Assembly (NCBI GenBank): GCA_046758905.1
Contig: JBHIBC010000025.1
Span: 1-37,301 of the forward strand
From: JBHIBC01 sp046758905
Lineage (GTDB): Bacteria > Acidobacteriota > Polarisedimenticolia > Gp22-AA2
Length of the DNA stretch: 37,301 nucleotides
Direction: 5' to 3'
The notes under the pieces were generated by a model, which ran no database searches, was not told the DNA's origin, and saw nothing but the letters and a program-made list of their open reading frames with translations. Below, in pieces: positions 31,901-37,301 of this stretch (positions are counted from its first letter, which is position 1; every line of letters begins with the position of its first letter). The position numbers were made by a program, and so were the translations under genes.

Positions 31901-32281
31901 GTGGTGACCACGAGGGAGGGGGAGCCGATGGAGTTCATCTCGTTCGAGGACACCACGGCGATCTACGAGACGACCTTCTTCCCGCGGACCTACGAGCGAT
32001 TCTGCCGCATGCTGACCCGGGCGCGGCCCTACCTGCTGCGCGGGCGGGTGGAGGAGGATTTCGGGGCGGTGACGCTGACGGTGGACGACGTCCGGCTCCT
32101 GGACCGGGTGCCCCTTCCAGGCCGCCCGGCCGCCGGACGGGGGCGGCGGCGCGCCGGGGAGGGCCTCAGCGCCGTCGGCGCGGCGGCGACCGCACCGGCG
32201 GCGGCTCGACCAGGGTCAGATCGATCTCCAGACGGCGTCCGTCCCGGAGCAGGCCGACCTCGACCTGCTCCCCCGGCTTGA
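28949..32281 (+). CDS. dnaE2: Error-prone DNA polymerase III alpha subunit DnaE2
   Basis: DnaE2 carries out damage-induced mutagenic synthesis with ImuB. The 1110-residue protein has an N-terminal PHP domain ('FTHLQVRSHYSLMCGASGLEDL', 'ALAVTDVDGLYGAVRFW'), then the C-family polymerase core. Seen: 'RGSAAASIVSYCLGITHVEP', the catalytic 'PDIDVDFCWDERD' (D371-D375), 'DLLGNRSLSVI', 'YQEDVARVAIRMAGFT' and 'SFSGYSFCKPHSASYALVSFKACYLK'. A helix-hairpin region and an OB-fold ('RVTTLGWLITGKVVTTREGEPMEFISFED') close it. Motifs and operon context favour DnaE2 over the replicative DnaE1. The start ATG 28949 follows the imuB stop directly. The last 38 codons overlap the convergent HtrA gene and are low-complexity Pro/Ala/Gly/Arg. 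Confidence 0.93.
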   Translation: MGSDGFTHLQVRSHYSLMCGASGLEDLCRAARRRGMRALAVTDVDGLYGAVRFWEIARAEGLRPILGAEVTSPDPRRRAAGERATLIVRSREGYAGLCRILTRRHLDPAFSLTRALAERPEGLVVLCPSPVVLQAVRERRGARDLYMALGASAGGGLERLRAARRLGIPPVAVNDVHFVDARDFDLHRLLRAIALNTTRDRVPPGELASPGAWLVPPAGMERLFPHCPEAIGAAARIAAECALDVPPWGRLVFPRYGDLDGAAGRGGDGATDAFHLLKARCEEGARRRYGTITPAVRARLERELRIIRDKGFAEYFLVVREIVGRSPRTAGRGSAAASIVSYCLGITHVEPIRHDLYFERFLNPGRADPPDIDVDFCWDERDAVIDWTLQAFGAGRTAMIANHVTFRARSAVREVAKVYGLPEEEIGRVTGRLSHHWGADRAEEAVARHPLFRGADLNAARGGLLGRPPWPEILSRASRLDGFPRHLSVHCGGVVIAPDGIDRHVPVERAPKGVDVIQWEKDQAEEAGLVKIDLLGNRSLSVIRDACAAVRAAGGPALQDGSFDPTDDPRTQELMRDGDTMGVFYVESPAMRQLQRKTRRGDFEHLVIHSSIIRPAANDYIREYVRRLRGGAHISLHPILDEILGETYGIMCYQEDVARVAIRMAGFTDAEADGLRKVLARKWAGRRVEDYRRRFVRGALARDVAPGVVGAVWRMILSFSGYSFCKPHSASYALVSFKACYLKAHHPAEFMAAVLSNGGGYYSTFAYVSECRRMGLAVLPPDVNESDGPYTGRAGKAPDGGSAGSGRRGWVRVGLRQIRGLREEALGAVLEERRRAGPFRSFDEFLRRVPIAPPDVRLLIRAGVFDRVGLGPGDRAGGSPAVRPRLHWRLCEWEAGAEGGRGCPRPLFPPALGPMPVPRPYEAAKVLRDEAEALGFLASRHPLTLYRDHLLALRRVGVTPVRGTDLGRHIGRRVTTLGWLITGKVVTTREGEPMEFISFEDTTAIYETTFFPRTYERFCRMLTRARPYLLRGRVEEDFGAVTLTVDDVRLLDRVPLPGRPAAGRGRRRAGEGLSAVGAAATAPAAARPGSDRSPDGVRPGAGRPRPAPPA

Positions 32282-33449
32282 AGCGGGACAGCCGGGTGCG
32301 CAGGTCGTCCACCGAAATCACCGGCCGGCCGCGCACCGAGACGATGACGTCGCCGCGGCGCAGGCCGGCGCGCGCGGCCGGGCCCTCGGGGTCGAGGACC
32401 GCGACCAGGGCCCCGCGCGTGTCGGCCAGCCCGAAGGCGCGGGCGATCTCAGGCGTGATCCTCTGCAGGCCGATGCCGGCGTAGCCGCGGATGACCCGCC
32501 CGTGCTCCAGGATGCTCTCCAGCACGCCGCGAGCCATGCTGGACGGTATGGCGAAGCCGATCCCCTGGTAGCCGCCGCTGCGGGTGTAGATCGCCGTGTT
32601 GATCCCGACCACCTCGCCGCGGGTGTTGACGAGCGCGCCGCCCGAGTTGCCCGGGTTGATCGCCGCGTCGGTCTGGATGAAGTCCTCGTAGTCCGCCACC
32701 CCGATGTTGCCGCGACCGATGGCGCTGACGATGCCCATGGTGACCGTGCGGCCCAGGCCGAACGGGTTGCCGATCGCCAGCACGACGTCGCCGACCTCCA
32801 GGCCGTCGGAATCCCCCAGCACGGCGTGCGGCAGCGCTTCGGCGCTGACCCGCAGCACCGCCAGATCGGTGCGGGCGTCGGTGCCCAGGATGCGGGCGCG
32901 CATCTCCCGGCCGTCCGCGAGCGACACGTTGACCTCGTCGGCGTGCTCGACGACGTGGTTGTTGGTCAGGATGGTGCCGCCCGGGTCGACGATCACCCCC
33001 GATCCGAGGCTCGGCACGCGTCGCTCGCGCGGCACCACGTAGTCGTAGAACTGATCCCCGAAGAAGTGCCGGAAGAAGGGATCGGCGAAGAAGGGCGACA
33101 GCCGCTCGTAGGTCTGCACGACCCGCACCGAGGAGATGTTGACCACCGCCGGCAGCACCGGCCGCACGACGTCCGCGTAGCCGTCGCGCGCCGCGCCGCC
33201 GGCGAGAGGCCCGGACGGAGGGAGGAGGACGGGCGCGGCGGGCGACTTCGCGGTCGGCCCCGGGACTTCCGACCCCGCCGCGCGACCCGCGGGGTCCCGC
33301 GGCGCCCCGGACACCCGCGCCGGCCGGAAGCGCGGCACCACGAGGAGCAGCAGAACGCCGAGCAGGGCCGTCGCGAGGGCCAGGAGGGCGGCGGGGCGCA
33401 GGGGAAGACCCGGCCGTGATGCGATCCGTCCCTCGCCGGCCCGGTACAT
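32166..33449 (-). CDS. Periplasmic HtrA/DegP-like serine protease with one PDZ domain
   Basis: The 427-residue protein has an N-terminal membrane anchor (about residues 19-38), a Pro/Ala linker, and a trypsin-like protease domain. The catalytic triad is H165 (LTNNHVVEH), D195 (TDLAVLR) and S269 (INPGNSGGAL). One C-terminal PDZ domain follows (about 330-415: 'GYAGIGLQRITPEIARAFGL', 'GDVIVSVRGRPVISVDDL'). A single PDZ and an anchor resemble the DegS/HhoA type rather than the two-PDZ DegP. It would degrade or sense misfolded envelope proteins. ATG 33449 is the only good Met before the anchor and has GGAGG upstream; the frame further up (to 33908) crosses a perfect -10 and is rejected. It overlaps dnaE2 by 116 nt. 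Confidence 0.93.
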   Translation of the reverse strand: MYRAGEGRIASRPGLPLRPAALLALATALLGVLLLLVVPRFRPARVSGAPRDPAGRAAGSEVPGPTAKSPAAPVLLPPSGPLAGGAARDGYADVVRPVLPAVVNISSVRVVQTYERLSPFFADPFFRHFFGDQFYDYVVPRERRVPSLGSGVIVDPGGTILTNNHVVEHADEVNVSLADGREMRARILGTDARTDLAVLRVSAEALPHAVLGDSDGLEVGDVVLAIGNPFGLGRTVTMGIVSAIGRGNIGVADYEDFIQTDAAINPGNSGGALVNTRGEVVGINTAIYTRSGGYQGIGFAIPSSMARGVLESILEHGRVIRGYAGIGLQRITPEIARAFGLADTRGALVAVLDPEGPAARAGLRRGDVIVSVRGRPVISVDDLRTRLSRFKPGEQVEVGLLRDGRRLEIDLTLVEPPPVRSPPRRRR

Positions 33450-33507
33450 GCGTCGGCCCCTCCGCCGTCGGCGGGCGGTCGATTGCGCGGCCCGCTCCGA
33501 GGATGTA

Positions 33508-33513
33508 ATTATA
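33508..33513 (-). promoter_or_regulatory. -10 of the HtrA gene in a shared divergent promoter region
   Basis: Perfect TATAAT on the minus strand inside the AT-rich patch TAATTATAC, the only such patch nearby. The leader of about 50 nt contains GGAGG before ATG 33449. Plus-strand reading of the same patch, with TTGCGC at 33483-33488, may drive the MgtC gene at 33541. Confidence 0.5.
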
Positions 33514-33540
33514 CCCTCGCCCTCGTGGAGCCGTCGGGAC

Positions 33541-34239
33541 ATGGATCCGAGCGTTGCACAGTCATGGCGGGACCTGTGGCCTTTCGTGGCCGATTTCCTG
33601 CCCAAGGCGCTGCTGGCCCTCGTCTGCGGCGGCCTCATCGGGGTGGAGCGCGAGATCCGCAGAAAGCCAGCGGGGTTCCGGACCAATATCCTCATCTGTC
33701 TCGGCTCGATGCTCTTCATGTGGCTGTCGACCGAGGTGGCGGCGGCCGTCGGCCCCGGCCGTCTCGGCGACCCGGGCCGGATCGGGGCGCAGGTGGTGAC
33801 CGGCATCGGCTTTCTCGGCGCCGGCACCATCATCCAGTCGCGCGGCCGGATCACCGGGCTCACCTCGGCCGCGATGATCTGGGTCGTGGCGGCCGTGGGC
33901 ATGACCATCGGCGCCGGCTACTGGACCATCGGGCTGGTGTCCACCGTCCTGATCCTCCTCGTCCAGGTGGGCCTCGGGATGTTCGAGAGGCGCGTGTTCG
34001 GCAAGTGCATCTTCTTCGACTGCCACATCGCCTTCGCGGACGACGGGGGGCGGACCCGGAAGGAGATCGATCACACGCTGCGCGCCGTGGGACGTCCGCT
34101 CGAGACCTTCAACCTCAGGCAGGAGGAGGACGCGTTCGTCCTGACCATCCCGTACTGCGGCGTCCACCCCCATCACAGGAAATTCCTGGCCGACCTCTGG
34201 AAGATCGAGGGCGTGCGCGAGGTCCGGCCCCTGCACTGA
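33541..34239 (+). CDS. MgtC/SapB family membrane protein
   Basis: The 232-residue protein has four or five hydrophobic helices in the first 150 residues, with the MgtC signatures 'GGLIGVEREIRRKPAGFRTNILICLGSML' and 'VVTGIGFLGAGTIIQ' plus 'ITGLTSAAMIWVVAAVGM'. A soluble C-terminal domain of about 75 residues fits the ACT-like domain of the family. MgtC proteins protect against low magnesium in some pathogens and modulate the F-type ATPase; most environmental homologues are uncharacterised. ATG 33541 starts 27 nt after the shared -10 patch; upstream codons to 33448 lie within the promoter region and overlap the HtrA start, so they are rejected. No clear Shine-Dalgarno is seen. Confidence 0.88.
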   Translation: MDPSVAQSWRDLWPFVADFLPKALLALVCGGLIGVEREIRRKPAGFRTNILICLGSMLFMWLSTEVAAAVGPGRLGDPGRIGAQVVTGIGFLGAGTIIQSRGRITGLTSAAMIWVVAAVGMTIGAGYWTIGLVSTVLILLVQVGLGMFERRVFGKCIFFDCHIAFADDGGRTRKEIDHTLRAVGRPLETFNLRQEEDAFVLTIPYCGVHPHHRKFLADLWKIEGVREVRPLH

Positions 34240-34363
34240 GCGGTCGCCGGCATCCGCCCCGTGGACGCGGTCGGCCTCGGGGACCGGGACGCATCGTCGC
34301 CCGACGGCTCGCGCCGGGTCGAGGGCGTCCGGGCCGTCCCGGGGCGCCCGCGGCCTCGCGGCA

Positions 34364-34393
34364 TTGACATCCGCGACGGACCCGTCCTAGCAT
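34364..34393 (+). promoter_or_regulatory. Promoter of purC
   Basis: TTGACA (34364-34369), 18-nt spacer, TAGCAT (34388-34393). It lies in the 194-nt gap after MgtC; nothing else is evident in that gap. Confidence 0.6.
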
Positions 34394-34433
34394 CGCCCCC
34401 CTCCGGAACCCACGATCCCAGAGCACGCGGGTG

Positions 34434-35327
34434 ATGCCGATGACGACGCTGCTGCGAACCGAGCTGCCCGGGCTGCGCCTGATGAGCCGCGGCAAGGTGC
34501 GCGACAACTACGAGCTGGGCGGGGATCTGTTGATGATCTCGACCGACCGCATCTCCGCCTTCGACCACGTCCTGCCGAGCGGGGTCCCCGACAAGGGCAA
34601 GGTTCTGAACCAGCTATCGCTGTTCTGGTTCGAGCGGCTCGGCGACGCGGTGCGGAACCACGTCAAGGAGCACCGGCCCGAGCGCTTTCCGGAGTTCCTG
34701 TGGCCCCACGCCGATATCCTCCGGGGCCGCTCGATGATCGTCCGCCGGCTGAAGATGCTGCCGGTGGAGTGCGTGGCGCGGGGGTATCTGGCCGGCTCCG
34801 GGTACAGGGATTACCGGGCCACCGGATCGCTCTGCGGCCTGGAGCTGCCCGCCGGCCTGCGCGAGTCCGAGCGGCTGCCGGAGCCGCTGTTCACGCCGGC
34901 GACCAAGGCGTCCGACGGGCACGACGAGAACATCTCGTTCTCCCGGATGATCGGGATGGTGGGGAAGGAGGCCGCCGAGAGGGCGCGGGAGCTGACCCTC
35001 GAGGTCTATCGGCGCGCCTGCCGCCACGCGGAGTCGCGCGGCATCATCGTCGCCGACACCAAGCTGGAGTTCGGCCTGGACGAAGAGGGCCTGGTGCTGG
35101 CGGACGAGGTCCTGACCCCGGACTCCTCCCGCTTCTGGCCGGCCGAGGCCTACCGCCCGGGTCGCGCGCAGCATGCCTACGACAAGCAGTTCGTCCGCGA
35201 TTACCTGGAGAGAAGCGGCTGGGACAAGTGCCCGCCCGCGCCGTCCCTGCCGGAACCGATCGTCGAGGGGACGCGACGACGCTACCTTGAGATCTTCAGG
35301 AGGCTGACGGGCCGCGAGCTGGCCTGA
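34434..35327 (+). CDS. purC: Phosphoribosylaminoimidazole-succinocarboxamide synthase
   Basis: PurC joins aspartate to CAIR in purine synthesis, using ATP. The 297-residue protein shows the family pattern: 'LMSRGKVRDNYELGGDLLMISTDRISAFDHVLPSGVPDKGKVL', 'ECVARGYLAGSGYRDY', 'FTPATKASDGHDENISF', 'GIIVADTKLEFGLDEEG' and 'DEVLTPDSSRFWPAEAY'. Length near 300 fits the long form found in fungi and many bacteria rather than the 240-residue short form. The start is ambiguous: GTG 34431, ATG 34434 and ATG 34440 are all in frame, and no strong Shine-Dalgarno precedes them. It stands alone, with its own promoter, 53 nt from the convergent nagZ. Confidence 0.95.
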   Translation: MPMTTLLRTELPGLRLMSRGKVRDNYELGGDLLMISTDRISAFDHVLPSGVPDKGKVLNQLSLFWFERLGDAVRNHVKEHRPERFPEFLWPHADILRGRSMIVRRLKMLPVECVARGYLAGSGYRDYRATGSLCGLELPAGLRESERLPEPLFTPATKASDGHDENISFSRMIGMVGKEAAERARELTLEVYRRACRHAESRGIIVADTKLEFGLDEEGLVLADEVLTPDSSRFWPAEAYRPGRAQHAYDKQFVRDYLERSGWDKCPPAPSLPEPIVEGTRRRYLEIFRRLTGRELA

Positions 35328-35355
35328 GCGCCGTGCCTGCGGGCGGAGGCACCCT

Positions 35356-35378
35356 CCCGGCGGGCCTCGACGGCCGGG
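35356..35378. terminator. Weak hairpin between convergent purC and nagZ
   Basis: CCCGGC (35356-35361) pairs with GCCGGG (35373-35378) around an 11-nt loop in the 53-nt gap between the two stops. There is no U-tract on either strand, so any terminating role is uncertain. Confidence 0.25.
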
Positions 35379-35380
35379 CG

Positions 35381-36490
35381 TCAGGGGCGGGCGGTGGGGT
35401 CGGGGCCGACCTCCGCGGGGGCGCCCAGCTTCCTCAGAACGCTTCTGGCCCGCGACAGGCTCCGCGACGAGAGCCGGGCGCGGCGCCCGAGGGAGCGATT
35501 CTTGAGGGCGAGGATCCGCCCGAGCGACGCCCTCAGGCGCGCCGGCGCGATCTCCCCCGAGACCACGGCGTGCACGATGGCCGTGTGCGCGCGCAGGGCC
35601 TTCTCCGGCGAGCGGCAGAACATCACGCCGTCCACGCCGGCGGCGAGGCACTCGAGCGCGACCCGGCCGGCATCCCCCGCGCCATCGATCGCCCCCATCT
35701 CCAGATCATCGCTCAGCACCAGGCCGCCGAAGCGTATCCTCTGCCTCAGGAGGGTCCCCACGACCCGCGCGGACAGCGTCGCCGGCCGACATCGCCGGCC
35801 CTGCAGTCCCGGGTAGTAGGCGTGGCCGACCATCACCATCGGCAGCAGGGCTCGCAGCCGGCGGTACGGGTACAGGTCGCGATCCCAGAGCCGTCGTCCC
35901 GGGGTGCGGATCGTGGGCAGGGCTAGGTGGGTGTCGGCGTCGGCCGAGCCGAGGCCGGGGAAGTGCTTGCCGACCGGGAGCACTCCCGCGCGGAGGTGGG
36001 CGGCGATCACGATCCGGGCCAGACGGGCGACGCGCGCCGGGTCCTCGCCCAGGGAGCGGTCGCCGATCCCGTTCGCCGGGTCGGGTCCGGACAGGTCGAG
36101 CACGGGAGCGAAATTGACGTTGAACCCGAGGCTCCGCAGCGCCAGCGCCGTCGCCGTCGCGCCGCGCCGTACGGCGGACTCGGCGCCGGGCAGAGCGGAG
36201 AGCCGGAGCGGGGAAGGGGAGGCGCCCAGAATGCTCCTGAGCCGGTCGACGCGCCCGCCCTCCTGGTCCAGGGCTATGAACGGCGGCACCCCGAGCGCCC
36301 CGGCCAGGGAGTCGGTGAGCGCGCGCACCTGGCCGGGACTGCGGATGTTGCGCCCGAAGAGGACGAACCCTCCCGGGCGCACCCGCCGGATGAGGTGCAG
36401 CAGCTCCGCCGTGCAGCGGGTCCCCTCGAAGCCGATCCAGAGGAGCTGGCCGGCCCGATCCTCGAGACTGAGATCCCCGAGCTTCGGCAT
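35381..36490 (-). CDS. nagZ: Beta-N-acetylhexosaminidase, GH3 family (NagZ-like)
   Basis: NagZ removes N-acetylglucosamine from anhydro-muropeptides during peptidoglycan recycling. The 369-residue protein has no signal peptide, consistent with the cytosolic enzyme. Seen: 'PGGFVLFGRNIRSPGQVRAL' (39-58), 'FIALDQEGGRVDRL' (71-84), 'NVNFAPVLDLSG', 'SLGEDP', the family motif 'VGKHFPGLGSADADTH' (K165-H166, D176 and H178 of the flexible catalytic loop), and the nucleophile Asp251 in 'LVLSDDLEMGAI'. The C-terminal 60 residues are Arg/Ser-rich. ATG 36490 lies 8 nt after a -10 and has no Shine-Dalgarno, again a leaderless arrangement. It is convergent with purC and divergent from the structured RNA region. 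Confidence 0.93.
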   Translation of the reverse strand: MPKLGDLSLEDRAGQLLWIGFEGTRCTAELLHLIRRVRPGGFVLFGRNIRSPGQVRALTDSLAGALGVPPFIALDQEGGRVDRLRSILGASPSPLRLSALPGAESAVRRGATATALALRSLGFNVNFAPVLDLSGPDPANGIGDRSLGEDPARVARLARIVIAAHLRAGVLPVGKHFPGLGSADADTHLALPTIRTPGRRLWDRDLYPYRRLRALLPMVMVGHAYYPGLQGRRCRPATLSARVVGTLLRQRIRFGGLVLSDDLEMGAIDGAGDAGRVALECLAAGVDGVMFCRSPEKALRAHTAIVHAVVSGEIAPARLRASLGRILALKNRSLGRRARLSSRSLSRARSVLRKLGAPAEVGPDPTARP

Positions 36491-36498
36491 CGACGCCT

Positions 36499-36528
36499 AC
36501 TGTAGTGGAAGGTCCGGGAGGGGGACAA
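36499..36528 (-). promoter_or_regulatory. Promoter of nagZ, leaderless
   Basis: Minus strand TTGTCC (36523-36528), 18-nt spacer, TACAGT (36499-36504), then 8 nt to ATG 36490. The hexamers are the same as those before pyrK. Confidence 0.55.
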
Positions 36529-36574
36529 GGACGGTCCGTCCGGATCCGCCGGGTTACGATCCATGGATCCCGGC

Positions 36575-36603
36575 TTGACTCGAGGTGGCGTGGACTCTAG
36601 ATT
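36575..36603 (+). promoter_or_regulatory. Promoter driving the structured non-coding stretch
   Basis: TTGACT (36575-36580), 17-nt spacer, TAGATT (36598-36603). Predicted transcription start near 36610, directly at the first arm of an 8-bp inverted repeat. There is no convincing gene start nearby. Confidence 0.5.
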
Positions 36604-36609
36604 CGCCGT

Positions 36610-36730
36610 GCAACTATGCGTTTCGCGGATTCCATATGTTCATGAAGACAGGGCGCATAGTCGTTCCCGACGCCACCCGGCGCGCGGGCCTCTTGAGTCC
36701 CGCGTCCCTCCGATATATGGTAGGGGGCCC
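36610..36730 (+). ncRNA. Candidate structured RNA (small RNA or 5' regulatory element)
   Basis: Seen in sequence: inverted repeat ACTATGCG (36613-36620) with CGCATAGT (36654-36661), extendable by three G-U pairs to 11 bp. A second stem is CGCGGG (36683-36688) with CCCGCG (36699-36704). A third is CCCTCC (36706-36711) closing on GG-T-AGGG (36719-36725). CCATAT (36632-36637) in the first loop can pair with ATATGG (36715-36720) at the third hairpin. The stretch has more A/T than its neighbours, a promoter just upstream and no U-rich terminator; a second promoter at 36775 serves the next gene. It could be a stand-alone small RNA or part of a longer leader. I do not recognise it as a known family. 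Confidence 0.35.
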
Positions 36731-36774
36731 GCGGAACGGCGCGACATCTGGGGGAGACCGGGCGTACCTTCACC

Positions 36775-36803
36775 TTGACTGGGGCTGGAACCGGTGCTAG
36801 CAT
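36775..36803 (+). promoter_or_regulatory. Promoter of the 36855 gene
   Basis: TTGACT (36775-36780), 17-nt spacer, TAGCAT (36798-36803) with TGC before it (extended -10). The leader of about 45 nt ends with GGAGG at 36845-36849 before ATG 36855. Confidence 0.65.
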
Positions 36804-36854
36804 CCCGCGGCTTCCCGACAACGACACCGTAGGATCCTGGCGCGGAGGGCGCAC

Positions 36855-37280
36855 ATGGGCAAGAAGTTCTACACCATCATGGTGGTCCCCCACGCCGCCG
36901 CGAAGTTCCGGCGGTTGAAGGTGTCGCAGCGCTTCCTCATCGTGGGCGGCTGCCTCATCGGGCTGCTGCTGGTCGCCGGCCTGATGCTGCCGCACTTCGT
37001 CCTCAAGGCCGGCCGGCTGCGGTCCCGCCTCGAGCGGCTCACGCTGGAGAACGCGCAGCTCCGGAAGGCCAACGAGACGATCGACGCATCGCTCGCCGAC
37101 CTCAGGAGCAAGCTGTCGGAGTTCGAGGCCAAGGCGGCCAAGCTCGCCCTGATGGTCGGGGTCGAGGATCTCAACCCGCAGCAGATGGGCGCCGGCGGAA
37201 GCTCATTCGACCTGAGCGGCCTGTCCCCGGCGGTGTCCCGGTCGATGCGCGAGGGAGAGATCAACACGATGCGTGGATAG
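36855..37280 (+). CDS. N-terminus of an M23-peptidase-like envelope protein, ends early
   Basis: The 141-residue product has a basic, cytoplasmic start ('MGKKFYTIMVVPHAAAKFRRLKVSQRFL'), one membrane helix (about residues 27-52) and a coiled coil (about 53-100). It then shows 'VGVEDLNPQQMGAGGSS' and 'SPAVSRSMREGEINT'. These features match the N-terminal part of membrane-anchored M23 (LytM) peptidoglycan peptidases or their inactive activators, which normally continue for 150-200 residues to a zinc-binding domain. Here a TAG stops it 21 nt before the window edge. It may be a truncated gene, a frameshift (sequencing or real), or a short coiled-coil protein. The start has a good GGAGG ribosome site and promoter. 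Confidence 0.6.
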   Translation: MGKKFYTIMVVPHAAAKFRRLKVSQRFLIVGGCLIGLLLVAGLMLPHFVLKAGRLRSRLERLTLENAQLRKANETIDASLADLRSKLSEFEAKAAKLALMVGVEDLNPQQMGAGGSSFDLSGLSPAVSRSMREGEINTMRG

Positions 37281-37301
37281 CGTAGGTCCCGCGCAGCTGC
37301 G

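Noticed and set aside
36636..36800. 54-codon plus-strand frame between nagZ and the M23-like gene
   Set aside because: No ribosome site, no conserved-looking sequence, and it crosses the inverted repeats and the next promoter's -35; structured RNA explains the region better.
1..37301. tRNA or rRNA genes, CRISPR arrays, IS elements, prophage or att sites
   Set aside because: None was recognised on reading both strands; every gap over 60 nt is explained by promoters or leaders except the RNA-like stretch at 36.6 kb.

Overview
The window is about 37 kb of very GC-rich (roughly 70%), densely packed bacterial chromosome. It contains no insertion sequence, phage gene, CRISPR array, tRNA or rRNA that I can see. 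Gene content points to a Gram-negative soil or sediment bacterium, most plausibly Acidobacteriota (inference): a LolA lipoprotein carrier, an HtrA protease, a lexA-imuB-dnaE2 mutagenesis cassette, class 1B PyrD/PyrK and a PyrR-controlled pyr operon. Every complete gene has a normal start and stop. Only mutS (left edge) is cut by the window, and the last gene, an M23-peptidase-like N-terminus, stops unexpectedly early.

Layout. 1-2530: mutS (minus). 2628-3633: small membrane protein and DedA protein (plus). 3617-4891: SPFH/band-7 + TPR fusion (minus), divergent from lolA (4983-5627, plus). 5788-7553: secreted protein and polyprenyl diphosphate synthase, translationally coupled. 7722-11498: smc. 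11503-14293 (minus): pyrF, a secreted unknown and a patatin phospholipase, each overlapping the next by 4 nt. 14380-14847: exported thioredoxin. 14854-16658 (minus): pyrK-pyrD. 16743-18416: membrane-anchored alkaline-phosphatase-superfamily protein. 18368-19663 (minus): M20 amidohydrolase. 19775-26894: pyrR-pyrB-pyrC, then a sulfatase-like lipoprotein and a GT-C glycosyltransferase. 26959-32281: lexA-imuB-dnaE2. 32166-33449 (minus): HtrA protease. 33541-34239: MgtC. 34434-35327: purC. 35381-36490 (minus): nagZ. 36575-36730: a promoter followed by a strongly structured non-coding stretch. 36855-37280: M23-like N-terminus.

How the genes work together. Six pyrimidine genes (pyrF, pyrK, pyrD, pyrR, pyrB, pyrC) lie in three separate transcription units within 10 kb. 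Only the pyrRBC unit carries a recognisable PyrR RNA-binding hairpin followed by an intrinsic terminator, so UMP feedback probably acts there; carAB and pyrE are not in the window. The SOS unit pairs LexA with an error-prone polymerase (DnaE2) and a Y-family protein that has lost its second catalytic motif but keeps a beta-clamp motif, as expected of ImuB.

Two organisational features recur. Convergent gene ends touch or overlap (17, 49 and 116 nt overlaps; 4 and 6 nt gaps). At least seven start codons lie only 7-11 nt downstream of a -10 hexamer with no Shine-Dalgarno, suggesting widespread leaderless mRNAs beside ordinary SD-led genes.
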